NCBI GenBank assembly: GCA_018806915.1
Contig: JAGKQI010000099.1
Location: 1,302,001-1,366,000, forward strand
Origin: Phytophthora colocasiae
Lineage: Eukaryota; Oomycota; Peronosporomycetes; Peronosporales; Peronosporaceae
Reading direction: 5' to 3'
DNA: 64,000 bases
The stretch's first letter is position 1. Each line of letters starts with the position of its first letter. The translations under genes were made by a program, and so were the position numbers. Below the pieces are notes generated by a model. That model was not told where the DNA came from, searched no databases, and saw only the letters and a list, made by a program, of their open reading frames with translations. Positions 29,899 to 39,889 of this stretch are shown one piece after another.

Positions 29899-30968
29899 AT
29901 GGCGACGAGGAATGGAGAGGTGGCGCTGTCATTCAGTGCGGACATGTACAGGAAGCTGTTCCCTGCTGAGTATGTGCGCAAATGCTTGGAGAATAAAGTG
30001 CGGCCAGACTCGCGCACTATTGAGGCCGTGAGGGCTGTGCAGCTGCAGACGAATGTGATCCACACGGCGGCCAGCTCCAGCCTGGTGAAACTTGGCAAGA
30101 CGTCGGTGCTGACGGCGATCAAACTAGCAGTAGGAACTCCTGCAGTTGCTACACCCGATCAGGGAGAAATCGGTGCGTCTTTTACGTTAGAAGGAGGACT
30201 GGTACTGCCAACTAAACTTTACTTAATGTAGCCATCCAGGTCCATTTGTCGCCGCTCTGCTCGAATCGGTTCACGGTCGGTCGACCGTCGGAGGAAGCGC
30301 AGAGTATCGCTAGTCAACTGAACAGGATCATTGTTGGGTATGCAGCTCTGTAGGCATTGGCTTGGTCTGGATATTACTCTAATGGAGCTGTGGCTTTGGT
30401 GTGATAGATCGCGTGTAGTGGAGATGGAGAGCTTAACCATTGTCAACGGTCAGTCGGCATGGAAGCTCATGGTGGACGTGTACTGCGTTGATCACGACGG
30501 CAACGTGCTGGATGCTGCGCTCACATCGATCATGGCGGCGCTGAAAACGTTGAAGCTGCCGGCTACGTCGGTCAACGAGGCAGACAACGTGGTCTCCATC
30601 GTGCCAGGTACGTCAAATGGTCCCTGGACTCTTGTTCTGCTGTGTTTAAAGCTAAAGTCTCCTTTGCTGCTTTTACAGATGGAGATGCTACCCCGCTGCA
30701 AGTAGAACACTGTGCGTACGCCACTTCGTTCGCCGTTGTGGACGGCGTGGTGCTCATCGACCCGACCAGCGACGAGGAAGACCTAGCCAGCGCCATCTTC
30801 AGCCTTTCATACAGCACCGACGGCCAACTCTGTGGCGTGCATAAAGCAGGAGGAACCATTGTGGCTCCTACCGTAATGCAACAGTGCATGGAAATCGCCA
30901 GACAGAACGTTGATACGCTGGCGAAGCTAGTAGATGCGTCCACTTCGATCGCCACAGCGCTGCATTAA
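29899..30968 (+). CDS. RRP43: Exosome complex component RRP43 (RNase PH-like)
   Basis: Four exons, 29899-30172, 30232-30337, 30408-30607 and 30679-30968, with GT-AG introns of 59-71 bp, total 289 residues. The start MATRNGEVALSFSADMY is chosen over an in-frame ATG at 29872. Family features: FPAEYVRKCLENKVRPDSR near the N-terminus, SSLVKLGKTSVLTAIKLAV, then after splicing IAIQVHLSPLCSNRFTVGRP, SRVVEMESLTIVNGQSAWKL, VDVYCVDHDGNVLDAA, and IDPTSDEEDL. RRP43 (EXOSC8 in humans, about 276 residues) is one of six RNase PH-like ring subunits of the eukaryotic RNA exosome, catalytically inactive, working in nuclear and cytoplasmic RNA decay and rRNA processing. Confidence 0.93.
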
Positions 30969-31146
30969 CTAAGAGGTTATTCGAAAACTGTTTTCATTTC
31001 GCAGCTCACCTTTGACAACTGATGCCATTTGTGATCCCTTATATCATGAGACCATATTTAAAATAGCAGGCTGGTATAATTTTCAGCAGGGTGTGTGTTG
31101 AAGATATCGACCCCAAGCAGCAAAAGCCGCTCGAGAAGGGAGGGAG

Positions 31147-31170
31147 GTACCGTACCGTACCGTACCGTAC
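31147..31170. repeat. (GTACC)n microsatellite
   Basis: Nearly five tandem GTACC units lie 54 bp upstream of the ATG chosen for the carboxypeptidase gene. An in-frame ATG at 31095 would place the repeat in the coding region, so unit-number changes could affect a longer isoform. Confidence 0.9.
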
Positions 31171-31223
31171 TCTACACTGCCCTGGACGCAACCGCAGAGC
31201 ACACCAAGAAGCGAGTCCAAGCT

Positions 31224-33037
31224 ATGAACGAGGGGACTCCATTGTGGCAGTCGCCCGCCAGCTCCGTCGCGTCCGTGGCTGGATCCTCCGTCCGTGACGG
31301 CCCAGCACGAATTTCAAGACGGACGCGCAATAGAGGGCTCTTACTGACTGCGGTGACGCCGCGTATGATCCGTACTGCTACCGTTGTTGGTCTACTGGTA
31401 GCCATGGCCTTCTACATTATTGGCGGTTCGACTCTTTCCACCACAGTGCAAGGTGCTGTGGTATCTAGAACACAGAAAGCTGCAACGGGAGCAGCAACTA
31501 CAGCTACAACAATGGCGGACGTCGAGGCTGCTGAGGTGAAGAACAGTCGGACGGAGGACGTGTCTGATGACAGTGTGTTGTTCCTGCCGGGCTTTGGAGC
31601 CCCGTTAGAAAAGCAGGTGCGTCGCCAGAGCCAGATCTTTGCGCTGCTGAGAGGAGGCAACACTACCGGTGGCGTGTTCCTGTCGGTATTGCTGCCTTTG
31701 TGGCCGCTGGCTCTGATCTGCGTGGTTGTGTTGGTCGTGCTGAAACTCATCGACGGCCCGTGCCTCGACTATTATGTGTGGTATGTGAACAGTTTGCTGG
31801 CCTGGTCGGAGTGAACAGCGTCAACGCAGGCAAACTCTTCTACTGGTTCTTCGAGACGCGTGCACCGTTGCAGATCGACGAGAGGACTCCGCTGCTGCTG
31901 TGGCTCAATGGAGGACCTGGTGCGTCATCAATGACGGGGCTACTCGCTGAAATGGGACCATATCGTCTTACCAAGGAGCGGAAGCTGATCCCGCACGTGC
32001 ATTCGTGGACCAACATTGGCCACATGCTGTTCTTCGATCAACCTGTCGGTGCAGGCTACTCATCTGTACGTGATGATGTTGGTCATGTGAACACACAGGA
32101 TGAAGTTGCCGAACAGCTCTACCGTGGTCTACAGGGATTTTTCAGGCGACACCCAGAGTACAAGTACAATCCGCTGTACGTGTGCGGCGAGTCGTACGCG
32201 GGCAAATTTGCGTCGTCGATTTCGCACTATATCCACGTGAAAAATAGTGGCGCACCAGATAAGGATGACGTGGTGATCAACTTGACGGGCGTTGCTATCG
32301 GGAATGGCGATATGTGGCCCGTGCTGCAGACTCGTTCGGTCCCAGATTTTGCCATCGCCCTGGGACTAATTGACTCACAGCAGTACGAAGACGCGAATGC
32401 CCAGATCAGTGTGTGCGAGGAGCTGCACCGACAGGGCCGTGACGTAGACGCCTTCCAGGTATGTCATGCTGTCACCCAGAAGATCTATGAGGCTGCAGGG
32501 AACCCGTTTATTTATGACATCCGAAAATCGGCTAACACCTTCACGGATCTGAGTACGCTGCTGTCGAGTTACTTCAACGACGATGGAGTGCGACGAGCGC
32601 TGAATGTGCCTCCAGGAACTCCGTGGAAATCAGTGGATGGATCAGCGTACGGCACGTCACCGTCGGCACCAGCACTTGTGCGTCACTTGCTGCAGGACGA
32701 GATGCTAGACGTGCCCATCGACGTGTTCCGCGACCTGCTGGACAACTACAAGTTCCTGTTTTACGCCGGCAATATGGACGGCTCGTTGTGTAACAACCTA
32801 GGGGTAGGACGCATCATCGATCGACTGGCCTGGACAGACACGGCTAAGTATCGCGTGGCCAAGAGGCAGCCGTGGATGGTGGACGGGCACGTGGCGGGGC
32901 TCACCAAGTCGGCAGGGAATATGAGCTACGTGGTGGTGCTGAACTCCGGACACTTGGTGCCGGCAGACCAACCTGAAGCCTCACTGGATATGATGCGGCG
33001 CTTCATCAACAACGAGCCTTTTGTCACGCTGGCTTAG
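31224..33037 (+). CDS. Serine carboxypeptidase (S10 family) with N-terminal membrane anchor
   Basis: Two exons: 31224-31616 and 31793-33037, 545 residues. The junction joins LFLPGFGAPLEKQ to FAGLVGVNSVNAGKLFYWFF, which recreates the LPG...YSGYV...LFYWF start of S10 enzymes. Catalytic elements: WLNGGPGASSM (oxyanion region), CGESYAGKF (nucleophile Ser), AGNMDGSLCN (Asp) and NSGHLVPADQP (His). The N-terminus (MNEGTPLW and basic RISRRTRNRG) precedes a hydrophobic segment (ATVVGLLVAMAFYIIGG), giving a type II single-pass anchor instead of a cleaved signal peptide. It should remove C-terminal residues from peptides in the vacuolar/secretory lumen or outside. The 176-bp intron is open in the exon 1 frame and would encode a second hydrophobic segment if retained, ending at 31814. 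An ATG at 31095 is an alternative start. Confidence 0.92.
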
Positions 33038-33232
33038 TACCCGATCTCATCATACAGCTAAGGTGTGCAGCTTTCTAGAAACCGCTGGTATCTCCCGTCA
33101 CGATCGTTTCGTGCAAGGAGGAACAACAGGTTGTACATACCCACAAGGGCCTGTAAGTAAATAAAGAGGGGCACATATGACTGATTGTTAATGCAACCAC
33201 TACCATTGCATTTGTCTTGTCAGCACTTCGCC

Positions 33233-33580
33233 TTAGACAACAACCGTCCACTCACGGATCGAGTAGGAAGTCACCAAGTCGTTGAGCACGTAAGGGTCCG
33301 CCTTGGCAAAGTCTTCAACAATCTGCTTGTCCGCCACATTGAAGACGAAGACACCAGCGTCCGGGGGGTTCACCAAGGCGCCACCCATGACAATGTGACC
33401 ATCATTCTTCAAGTTCACGGCGCGCTCCAGGTGCTCCGCACGGAAGGGGCCGCGACGGTCCAGGATATCCCCCACGTACTCGTAACGCAGGATGTAGTGC
33501 TTCTTGTCGGCGGCGGTGGACATGGCGCGGCACAGAGGAGACAACGAGCGAGAAGCTTGGCGGATACTGCGTGCAAGCAT
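33233..33580 (-). CDS. YciI-like protein with mitochondrial presequence
   Basis: Encodes 115 residues. The first 22 (MLARSIRQASRSLSPLCRAMS) are basic and lack acidic residues, as in mitochondrial targeting peptides. The rest matches the YCII/dimeric alpha-beta barrel family: HYILRYEYVGDILDRRGPFR, EHLERAVNLKNDGHIVMGGA, VFVFNVADKQIVEDFAKADP and SYSIREWTVV. The conserved His of the family lies in AEHLERA. Bacterial YciI proteins have unclear or minor hydrolase roles, so only a general enzyme-like function is proposed. The stop is about 200 bp from that of the carboxypeptidase gene, convergently. Confidence 0.9.
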   Translation of the reverse strand: MLARSIRQASRSLSPLCRAMSTAADKKHYILRYEYVGDILDRRGPFRAEHLERAVNLKNDGHIVMGGALVNPPDAGVFVFNVADKQIVEDFAKADPYVLNDLVTSYSIREWTVVV

Positions 33581-33696
33581 TTAGCTTTGAAAATGACACA
33601 TGGATACACTTTGGAGTGGCGCACATCACTAGTAATTATGGGTTAATACTTAGCAATAATAAAAAGTGTACCGGTATTAATATACGATTGGACTGA

Positions 33697-34011
33697 ATGG
33701 GCCATCGCGAGGAAGCGCTACGGTTGTATCGCGCCATCTACCGGGCGGCAGGGAAGATGCCGACGCGCGATCGCGCTAATTACGTGCGCCGCCGTCTGCG
33801 CTACGAGTATGAGGAGGCGCGCGAAGAAACCAATCCAGAGAGGATCAAGTGAGAGGTTTTGCAATGGAAATTCCAGGGTTGTTGAGCTCATTTCTTTTGT
33901 ACGTATAATAGATTTTTACTTCGCCTGGCGGAGACACAGCTGGAAACCGTCGAGGTGCAGGCCGAGCACTTGTCAAGTACTTTTTCCAGTCCGGACTACC
34001 ACCGCACCTAG
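33697..34011 (+). CDS. LYR-motif (complex 1 LYR) protein
   Basis: Two exons, 33697-33848 and 33912-34011, joined across a 63-bp GT-AG intron, 83 residues. Exon 1: MGHREEALRLYRAIYRAAGK, with the LYR tripeptide at residues 9-11, then NYVRRRLRYEYEEAREETNP; exon 2 adds FLLRLAETQLETVEVQAEHL and ends DYHRT. This is the three-helix layout of LYRM proteins, small mitochondrial matrix proteins that bind acyl carrier protein and help in iron-sulfur cluster supply or assembly of respiratory complexes. Which LYRM subtype it is cannot be told. The gene starts 117 bp from the divergent YciI-like gene, another mitochondrial protein. It was missed by simple ORF listing because of the intron. Confidence 0.88.
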
Positions 34012-34089
34012 ACTGGAGCCGATAGACAGCATGATAACTATTTCAAGACACTCTCGACTTGAGAGTCTCAAGGCCTGTTCTGAAGTTAT

Positions 34090-34515
34090 ATGTATCTGCA
34101 GCTTAATGTGTGGCGCAGTATTATATGGTACGCCGAAGAAGTGCTAACGTATATGGCAAAAGAGCAGAAGTTTAACCCTTTGGACTCAACAATCACGATG
34201 AAAGTGAAGTTGGCACGAGAACTTGCTGCAAATTGCAGAGTCCTCAGCAGCTCTCAAATGTTTATGGGCGACAGCTCGCACCTCACCGTGCCGATGGCGC
34301 ACCCAGTCAACACGTTTATGAGTCCCAGCACCCCCAACCGCCAATTGAGCGGGCTATTGCGCTCCATTGACCCCAAATTCTGCTTTCATCCGGCGGTCGA
34401 GGAGCTTCTACTGGACATGATGTCGGGCTTTGTCCAAGACGTGGTTTTGGCAGCCTGCAATTCAGAAAGAAATGCATGTACACCCTGTTGGTTGGTACTT
34501 CCAAGCGTGCTGTGA
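34090..34515 (+). pseudogene. TAF12-like histone-fold fragment, possibly decayed
   Basis: A 141-codon frame. Residues about 80-120 (QLSGLLRSIDPKFCFHPAVE, ELLLDMMSGFVQDVVLAACN) resemble helices 1-2 of the TAF12 histone fold, in which a VEELLLxxADDF...V..AC pattern is typical. The third helix and the expected LEVKDVQLHLE part do not follow: the frame runs into NACTPCWLVLPSVL and stops at 34515. A second frame (34430-34675) continues without resemblance. Either a 3' exon escaped me or the locus is a truncated copy. TAF12 is a TFIID/SAGA subunit. Adjacent repeats on the right support decay, but this remains tentative. Confidence 0.45.
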
Positions 34516-35148
34516 TTTCTTGTTTCGGAATGCATCTGATTGGAATGTTGACGGTGAAGTGCTTAACCGAGTGCTTGTGCGCTTGGATCTGAACAGCCTG
34601 AACTTCTTCCTAACCTCCCACGACGTCCTCGAAGCTCGTAGTCCGGCTAGAAATAAGCAACTTTTACCTACCTAAACGTAAAATCTAAGTACTAAGCTAT
34701 CTGAAGTACGTGTACAAGGTGCATTGTAGAAATCAAGCATCAGGGCAATCAGCGTGCCATTAGCACATTTCATTTGAGTTTGGCAACCCTCTACATGTAG
34801 ATGGTACTGATACAAACAAGTACATACTGTACAAGTCAGGCCAGATGCGCTCAAAATGTAGTACGCTGTCCATGTACTTTATTACCTCACTTGACTGATC
34901 AAATGTACCATACCACATACGCCTGCATCATGGCTGCACCATGGCGGTGATCAATATTTGATGCATTAAAACGATCACCACAATTCTAGCGCCACGCAAC
35001 AATGTAATCACTGTTGCATTTGCATGCGAGTGCAGTGTACTGTACTACCATGTTTAAAGTATGCATGTACATGTACACCTGTCGATGTTTGGCGACATCG
35101 CCTACAATTTTTACGTACATGTAAGTGGTGCATGTACTGTTAGTACTA
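34516..35148. other. Intergenic, AT-rich, no gene seen
   Basis: Noncoding sequence leading into the repeat island, rich in TACATGTA palindromes (34792, 35068, 35116) and in GTAC-containing tracts. No ORF beyond about 80 codons has support. Confidence 0.5.
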
Positions 35149-35858
35149 CCGAATAATACTTCTCCGATCCGACAACTTGTCCGATCCGACACCTCGCCTT
35201 TGGCCAATCAAACAGAGCCATTTTCAAAGTTGGCCTATAGCCTGCAACTACAGTCCTGCACCTCCAATTCGGCACCTATGTCACATTATAACCTGTACGA
35301 CCTAATGGCGGTCCAGACCAAGGGTGATGGACGGTGATGGGCGGGTAGGACGCAATGAACTGATTTATGAGGTTTTATTGTGGTGGTCGACGTTCACCAT
35401 TCGAGCGGATGTTCGCTTCATCCTTAGCTAATTAACCAAATCAGTACATTTTGTGTTGAGTCGGGTGCCTGAACACATGTAATAAGCCTTGCATCTTGAT
35501 ATGTCCCACTCTGCCGAATTGGAGGTGCAGGACTGTACTTGTCCGATCCGACAGTCCCGCAGCCAACACAGAACGGACACTCATTCCAACTGTTTACTGA
35601 CCATTTTCCGCAAATCACTTCTTCGATTGGTTGAATATTATTTATAATAGCTGTAAACTTTGCTTTGCCGATTCTATTGGATAAAACAGAATTTTGTAAT
35701 GAACAAAGGATAGTGATGATGCTGTAGATAGGATGTCAACTTGACAGAGTACTGTAGGCGGCTTAACGGCTATGCACGGCAGATTGAACTTTGAACACGT
35801 CTTTGCATTTTGAACCTCACCTGCAGGTCGGGTGTCGGATCGGAGAAGTATTATTCGG
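35149..35858. mobile_element. TA-flanked inverted-repeat element (Tc1/mariner-type MITE), outer of a nested pair
   Basis: The two ends are perfect 26-bp inverted repeats: 35149-35174 begins CCGAATAATACTTCTCCGAT and 35833-35858 is its exact reverse complement. Each end is flanked by the dinucleotide TA (35147-35148 and 35859-35860), the target duplication of Tc1/mariner transposons. The 710-bp interior encodes no transposase and contains a second element at 35251-35535, so the original element was about 425 bp. It is a non-autonomous MITE. Confidence 0.85.
35251..35535. mobile_element. TA-flanked MITE nested inside the previous element
   Basis: Perfect 24-bp inverted repeats at 35251-35274 (CAGTCCTGCACCTCCAATTC...) and 35512-35535, each flanked by TA (35249-35250 and 35536-35537). 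The 285-bp element has no coding capacity. Ends beginning CAG with TA target duplications are characteristic of the Tc1/mariner superfamily. It inserted into the 35149-35858 element. Confidence 0.85.
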
Positions 35859-36083
35859 TAAAACAAATTATGTATTAATAGTATTATTACATGTATTACA
35901 GCTCCTGGTCGATCGTAGAATTGTATCAGATCACATGACAATATGGATGAACTACTATGTAAATGCATGTGTACCTGAAAGTACCAGTTCTCAAAGCTGT
36001 GCTGAATACTTATCTATTAGCTTACCTGCTTTTCAGTCTACTAGTACAGTGTACTTCGTTTAATAGAGGAACGCCGATACGTA

Positions 36084-36577
36084 CAGGTTTCCCCGCCTAA
36101 TTTGCAAGGGTCGGACCAAGAAAATTTGCCAGGATGCAAAATCTGCACAGGTAACACATAAACGCAGCAACTACTGAATTAGTGTAAACTTTATTAGTTT
36201 GAGGTCGCGTGGCTTCTCTCGTGCTACTGTATCTCGTATGCTGGAATAAACTTGTCCTCTTCAAGTCTGTGCAGGTGTTCATCTCTATCAAGGCGCACGT
36301 ACACTTTCTTCTTGCTGGATGGCATGTTGATAATTGATGAATGAGGCTTATCAGCGCTAGCACAGCGATACACTGCAACAAATAATGTCCATTCTCAGCC
36401 TTTCGTTTACCACCGTAATGGAGCAACTTGTACTTGTCAAATGCATTCCCGCGTTCCCTCTAGATTACATCTATCTCAGTACATTGGAGAATCTGTCTCA
36501 GCAAATCGCATCCGCATCTGCACGTCGTCATCAAGGTATATTGCTTGACACAGTTGCAAATTAGGCGAGGAAACCTG
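36084..36577. mobile_element. Third TA-flanked MITE (494 bp)
   Basis: Inverted repeats of 24 bp with one mismatch: 36084 begins CAGGTTTCCCCGCCTAATTT and the right end at 36554-36577 is the reverse complement with T for C at one position. TA dinucleotides flank both ends (36082-36083, 36578-36579). There is no transposase ORF inside. The ends differ from those of the other two elements, so this is a separate family. Confidence 0.82.
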
Positions 36578-36591
36578 TATTAAAGTACACG

Positions 36592-37017
36592 GGGCTCGCC
36601 GGTGGCCCAGTGGGTTAGCATCCGCTGATCCACGAACTGACCGAGGGTTCGAGCCCCGCCTCCGTCGCCCTTTTCGACTTCTGTCTCTCACCGCTGCCCT
36701 TCTCTGTTCATTTCCCATCACTCACAAGCTCGACATCGGGACCAATCAAGGCACAACTAACACGGAGACAAGACTCAAGGAGTTGGCGCGGTCGCAGTAC
36801 TCTACCCGGCCAGGCACCAGCTGGGGGCTCATCAACGGTGGCCCATTGGGCAAAATTCCCAAGAAATTCAAGCGTACCGGTCATAGACTAAGGGTAACCG
36901 AGTAGCCGTAGGAAATTAGTTAGGAGTAACCTTGCTTAGACGTCAATGCGCCTGTTTCGAACAGGCTTCGAAATAAGTACCTAATATAAGGGGTTCGAGT
37001 CCTCCCTTCCCCCCCCC
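36592..37017 (+). mobile_element. tRNA-derived SINE with 17-bp target-site duplication
   Basis: The sequence CTGTATTAAAGTACACG occurs at 36575-36591 and again at 37018-37034, bracketing the element as a target-site duplication. The 5' part carries a polymerase III A box (TGGCCCAGTGGGTTAGC, from 36603) and B box (GGTTCGAGCCC, 36646-36656), in the tRNA arrangement. A second B-box-like GGTTCGAGTCC lies near the 3' end (about 36992), followed by a C-rich end. About 426 bp; no coding function. It landed immediately beside the right end of the MITE at 36084-36577, so the duplicated target includes the MITE's last bases. Confidence 0.82.
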
Positions 37018-37034
37018 CTGTATTAAAGTACACG

Positions 37035-37649
37035 TACCGTACACTCACTGCATGACAGAATACGAAAAACACCGAAAGGTAAGTCGTACAGCACCCAACG
37101 ATGTACAATGCCACTGAGATGGGCGTGGACAGAGCAAAGACGTGGCTGCCTGCCATTGGTGTAGAGGGTTAGGTGTCACAGAGGAGGTCGCTCCGGCTCC
37201 AGACAAAAGATTTTGCGCCAGGAGCTTCAGCTGCATCAGGACGGGAGGTTGTGCGGGACGCAGCTCGCCACGACGGCGCCACGAAGGGTTTGTTGCGCGG
37301 GGCAACCTGCTTGAGGAAAGGAACGAGCAGTGCAGGGGAAGTGTGCGGGATGTGGCGCGTCGTGGTGGAGCTGCATTTGGGAATTCGCGCGGGGTAAACT
37401 GATGCAAGCGTTGCTTCCTGGTGCCAAGGACGGATGGAGAGGAGACCAACAAGAGCACGAATCAGCAAGAGCTGTAGGTGCATTTAGAAAAGGTGATGAA
37501 GCTCTCTGATCATTCGTTTACGTGCGATTTCTAACATTAATCTCTGTATAAAGCCGTACTGTTGCTGTTAGGCCTTCCTGCTAGTTGATGCTGGCTTTGA
37601 GCACGAAGCACCTTGTTGGCACCACGATAGGCCAGCTTCTTACGCTCCG
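37035..37649. other. GC-rich stretch, probably the 3' end of the adjacent Mutator-like element
   Basis: Overlapping short ORFs on both strands. The minus strand reads Pro/Ser/Arg-rich segments (VAPRNKPFVAPSWR) that might be the transposase C-terminus, but no motif confirms it. Terminal inverted repeats were not found. Confidence 0.4.
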
Positions 37650-39551
37650 AGAGGTCAAGCAGCCTCGCACATGCAGAGCGAACACAAGGTGTGTGCACAC
37701 GCAAACTTTAGATGATAGTCGCAAGGGCAATGATGACGCAGTACATCGACACACCAGCCTTCACCTGGCATACCGCGCACTTCAGCACGCGCTGTCTGGA
37801 TGCTGAGGCGGGACGTGACAGGTAATGCTTCGTTGGTGCGACAGGCTGGCGGGTCATACACTCGATCGCAAAGCTCCGACGCCACGTACACATGGTCTTC
37901 TAAATGTTGTAGGCGCGTCATTAAGCAAAAACGCCACTCGAGATCGGCCTGAGACAAGCTCGCGTATCTTGTGAGCTCGCTCAAGTTCACGGGGCACGTC
38001 GTACGAGGACAGGAGAAGGGGTGACTTCTGTGGCGAATGGCTTCTCCTTTAAACTTTCCGTGCGGCAGCACTGTAGCAGTTGCTCTATCAGTGCACCCAT
38101 TTTGAGGCGCGAGTGCAAGGTATAGTCGCGCTTCAGGGCTCTGTTGTACTGCTCGACGGGGTTATTGGTAGTGGCGAAGCCTGGACGAGTGTAGAAAATT
38201 TGCCACCGGTGGAACCTGCTGTCCAGCCATTGCTTCTTAAAGTACGCAGTGAAGTTCGAGAGCCTTGTGTCTTCCTCCCAGCCAGACAGAAGCTTCAGCC
38301 TTCTTTTCAGCATACGCGCCCGCAGTAAGTAAAGTGCAGATCAGCAATGTCGCGCATTACACGAGCAGCAAGCAAAGGCTCCAGTGCACGTGTCTTTTCG
38401 TGAACCTTTGCCAGCACGTGAAAGTAGCACATCAAACCAATTGGTTTGGCTCCTTCAATAGAGGTGGAGAAAACTTCTTCGACGCCATTCAGTTGAGCTT
38501 CGTCCGCATCAACCATGACGAAACGAGGTGCGAGGTCAGCGTCCAGTCACAGATCGGAATACTCGTTTCAGCGCTGACAGAGCTTCTACGTATTGAACCT
38601 TCGTCCGTTGTGAAGAGATGAACACAGCGAGGAGATGGAAAGTTCTCATGCAGTCGGAAATCCCGAAAACAATTACAGGATAGTTGACCTGATTGAGCTT
38701 GAATGTGGCATCCACGTGTAAGACGAGCTGCTGGCACTTGATCACATCGTTGCATCAATTTTTTCGAGAGAGCCCCACAACAAACGGATCCGTGTCGGTG
38801 CCAGTGCCTATAACCGGACGGCCATCCACATCCGTATTCCACGTGAAAGTGAAGCCTTCAGACAAATCTTCTTGGCCCGTAAAGCCCCTCTCTCGGACTA
38901 AGTTGGACATCGTCCCAGAAGTCACTGCCACCTAAGTGGGCAGCGCGATAATGATGAACAAAGCGCTGCACCACAGCGAGAGATGGCAAGCTGCCTGGTT
39001 AAGCGTTGAAGCGGCGGAGAAGTGCGTTTCGAATCCTCATGGGGCGGTGGTTGTGCGCCGCCATTTCCCACAACAAGCTTTCATTGGCTCCGACAGCCGG
39101 ATGCGCCTCTCCGGCCGGCGAGGGGATTCATGGGCGCCAGCCTCCCACACAGTCATGATGTTCAGCACAGAACGGTGCTGGGTTTTCCTCTCCACTTGCA
39201 GCGAGTGTACGGGATGTCGTTGGCGCACGCCTCGCAGGAGCAGCGAAGCAGCCGCACCCTCATGTTGTGCGGCTCTGGAGCTGCACACAGAATGCATGGC
39301 GTAACATCGCTTTTCATGACAGCGGTAGCTTTGAACGTATCGAGCAGTAGGTTCGCGTCGTTTAGTGACAGGCTTTGGGCAAGGAGCATCCAGTCTAGTC
39401 GGCGAGGCATTCTTGGGTTTAGTAGGCGAGCAGGCGTGTGGGGGCTTGGGTGCGGGTCCGTAGACTCAATAGGAACGTAGGCAAAAGCCAAGTGGTTAGC
39501 TATGGTGAATCGTACCGTGCTTCTAGAATGATTGGCTGTGGGCACTTGCAA
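37650..39551 (-). mobile_element. Decayed Mutator-like (MULE) transposase
   Basis: Broken minus-strand coding sequence in several frames, in the order expected of a MULE transposase read from 39551 to 37650. N-terminal Cys motif CILCAAPEPHNMRVRLLRCS with CKWRG; then the catalytic-core pieces LVLHVDATFKLNQVNYPVIV and FGISDCMRTFHLLAVFISS (about 38730-38600); VDADEAQLNGVEEVF (about 38515); RPGFATTNNPVEQYNRALKR (about 38180); and a C-terminal Cys/His cluster (CPCDYHLKFACAH), probably the SWIM zinc finger. Frame shifts and stops separate these, so the copy is inactive. Boundaries and terminal repeats could not be fixed. Oomycete genomes carry many such elements. Confidence 0.78.
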
Positions 39552-39889
39552 ATTTAGGTGACGCTGTCACATGTTTCAGTATAAATATGCTTATTTCGAT
39601 GCTACTGGTACTGTTTGTATACAATTCGTAGATTTTGGTTAGATTTGATACGTTGTCTCACTGCATTACTGCAGTGAGCAACGAGTGCGATGTGTACATG
39701 AACTTCATACCAGCGGACCGCACATGTGGATCTGCAGATCTATATGTACAGCACACGGACCAGGACACACGTTGTACCGCAGAGTAAAGCCGCTGATCAG
39801 CAAAGCCCAGGAAAGTCCCAGGCTGCGGTGTAAAACACTTCGGAATTTGCTCCCCTGCTCGCAGATCATCTCGTTGGTATTGCTATCCG
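39552..39889. other. Intergenic, 5' region of the RXLR candidate
   Basis: 340 bp without a coding feature. No consensus initiator was found; CAGATCATCTCGTTGG at about 39861 is the nearest resemblance. Confidence 0.5.

Noticed and set aside
36592..36670. Possible functional tRNA gene
   Set aside because: A and B boxes are present but the arms do not form a convincing cloverleaf, and the sequence is the head of a target-duplication-flanked element, so it is a SINE.
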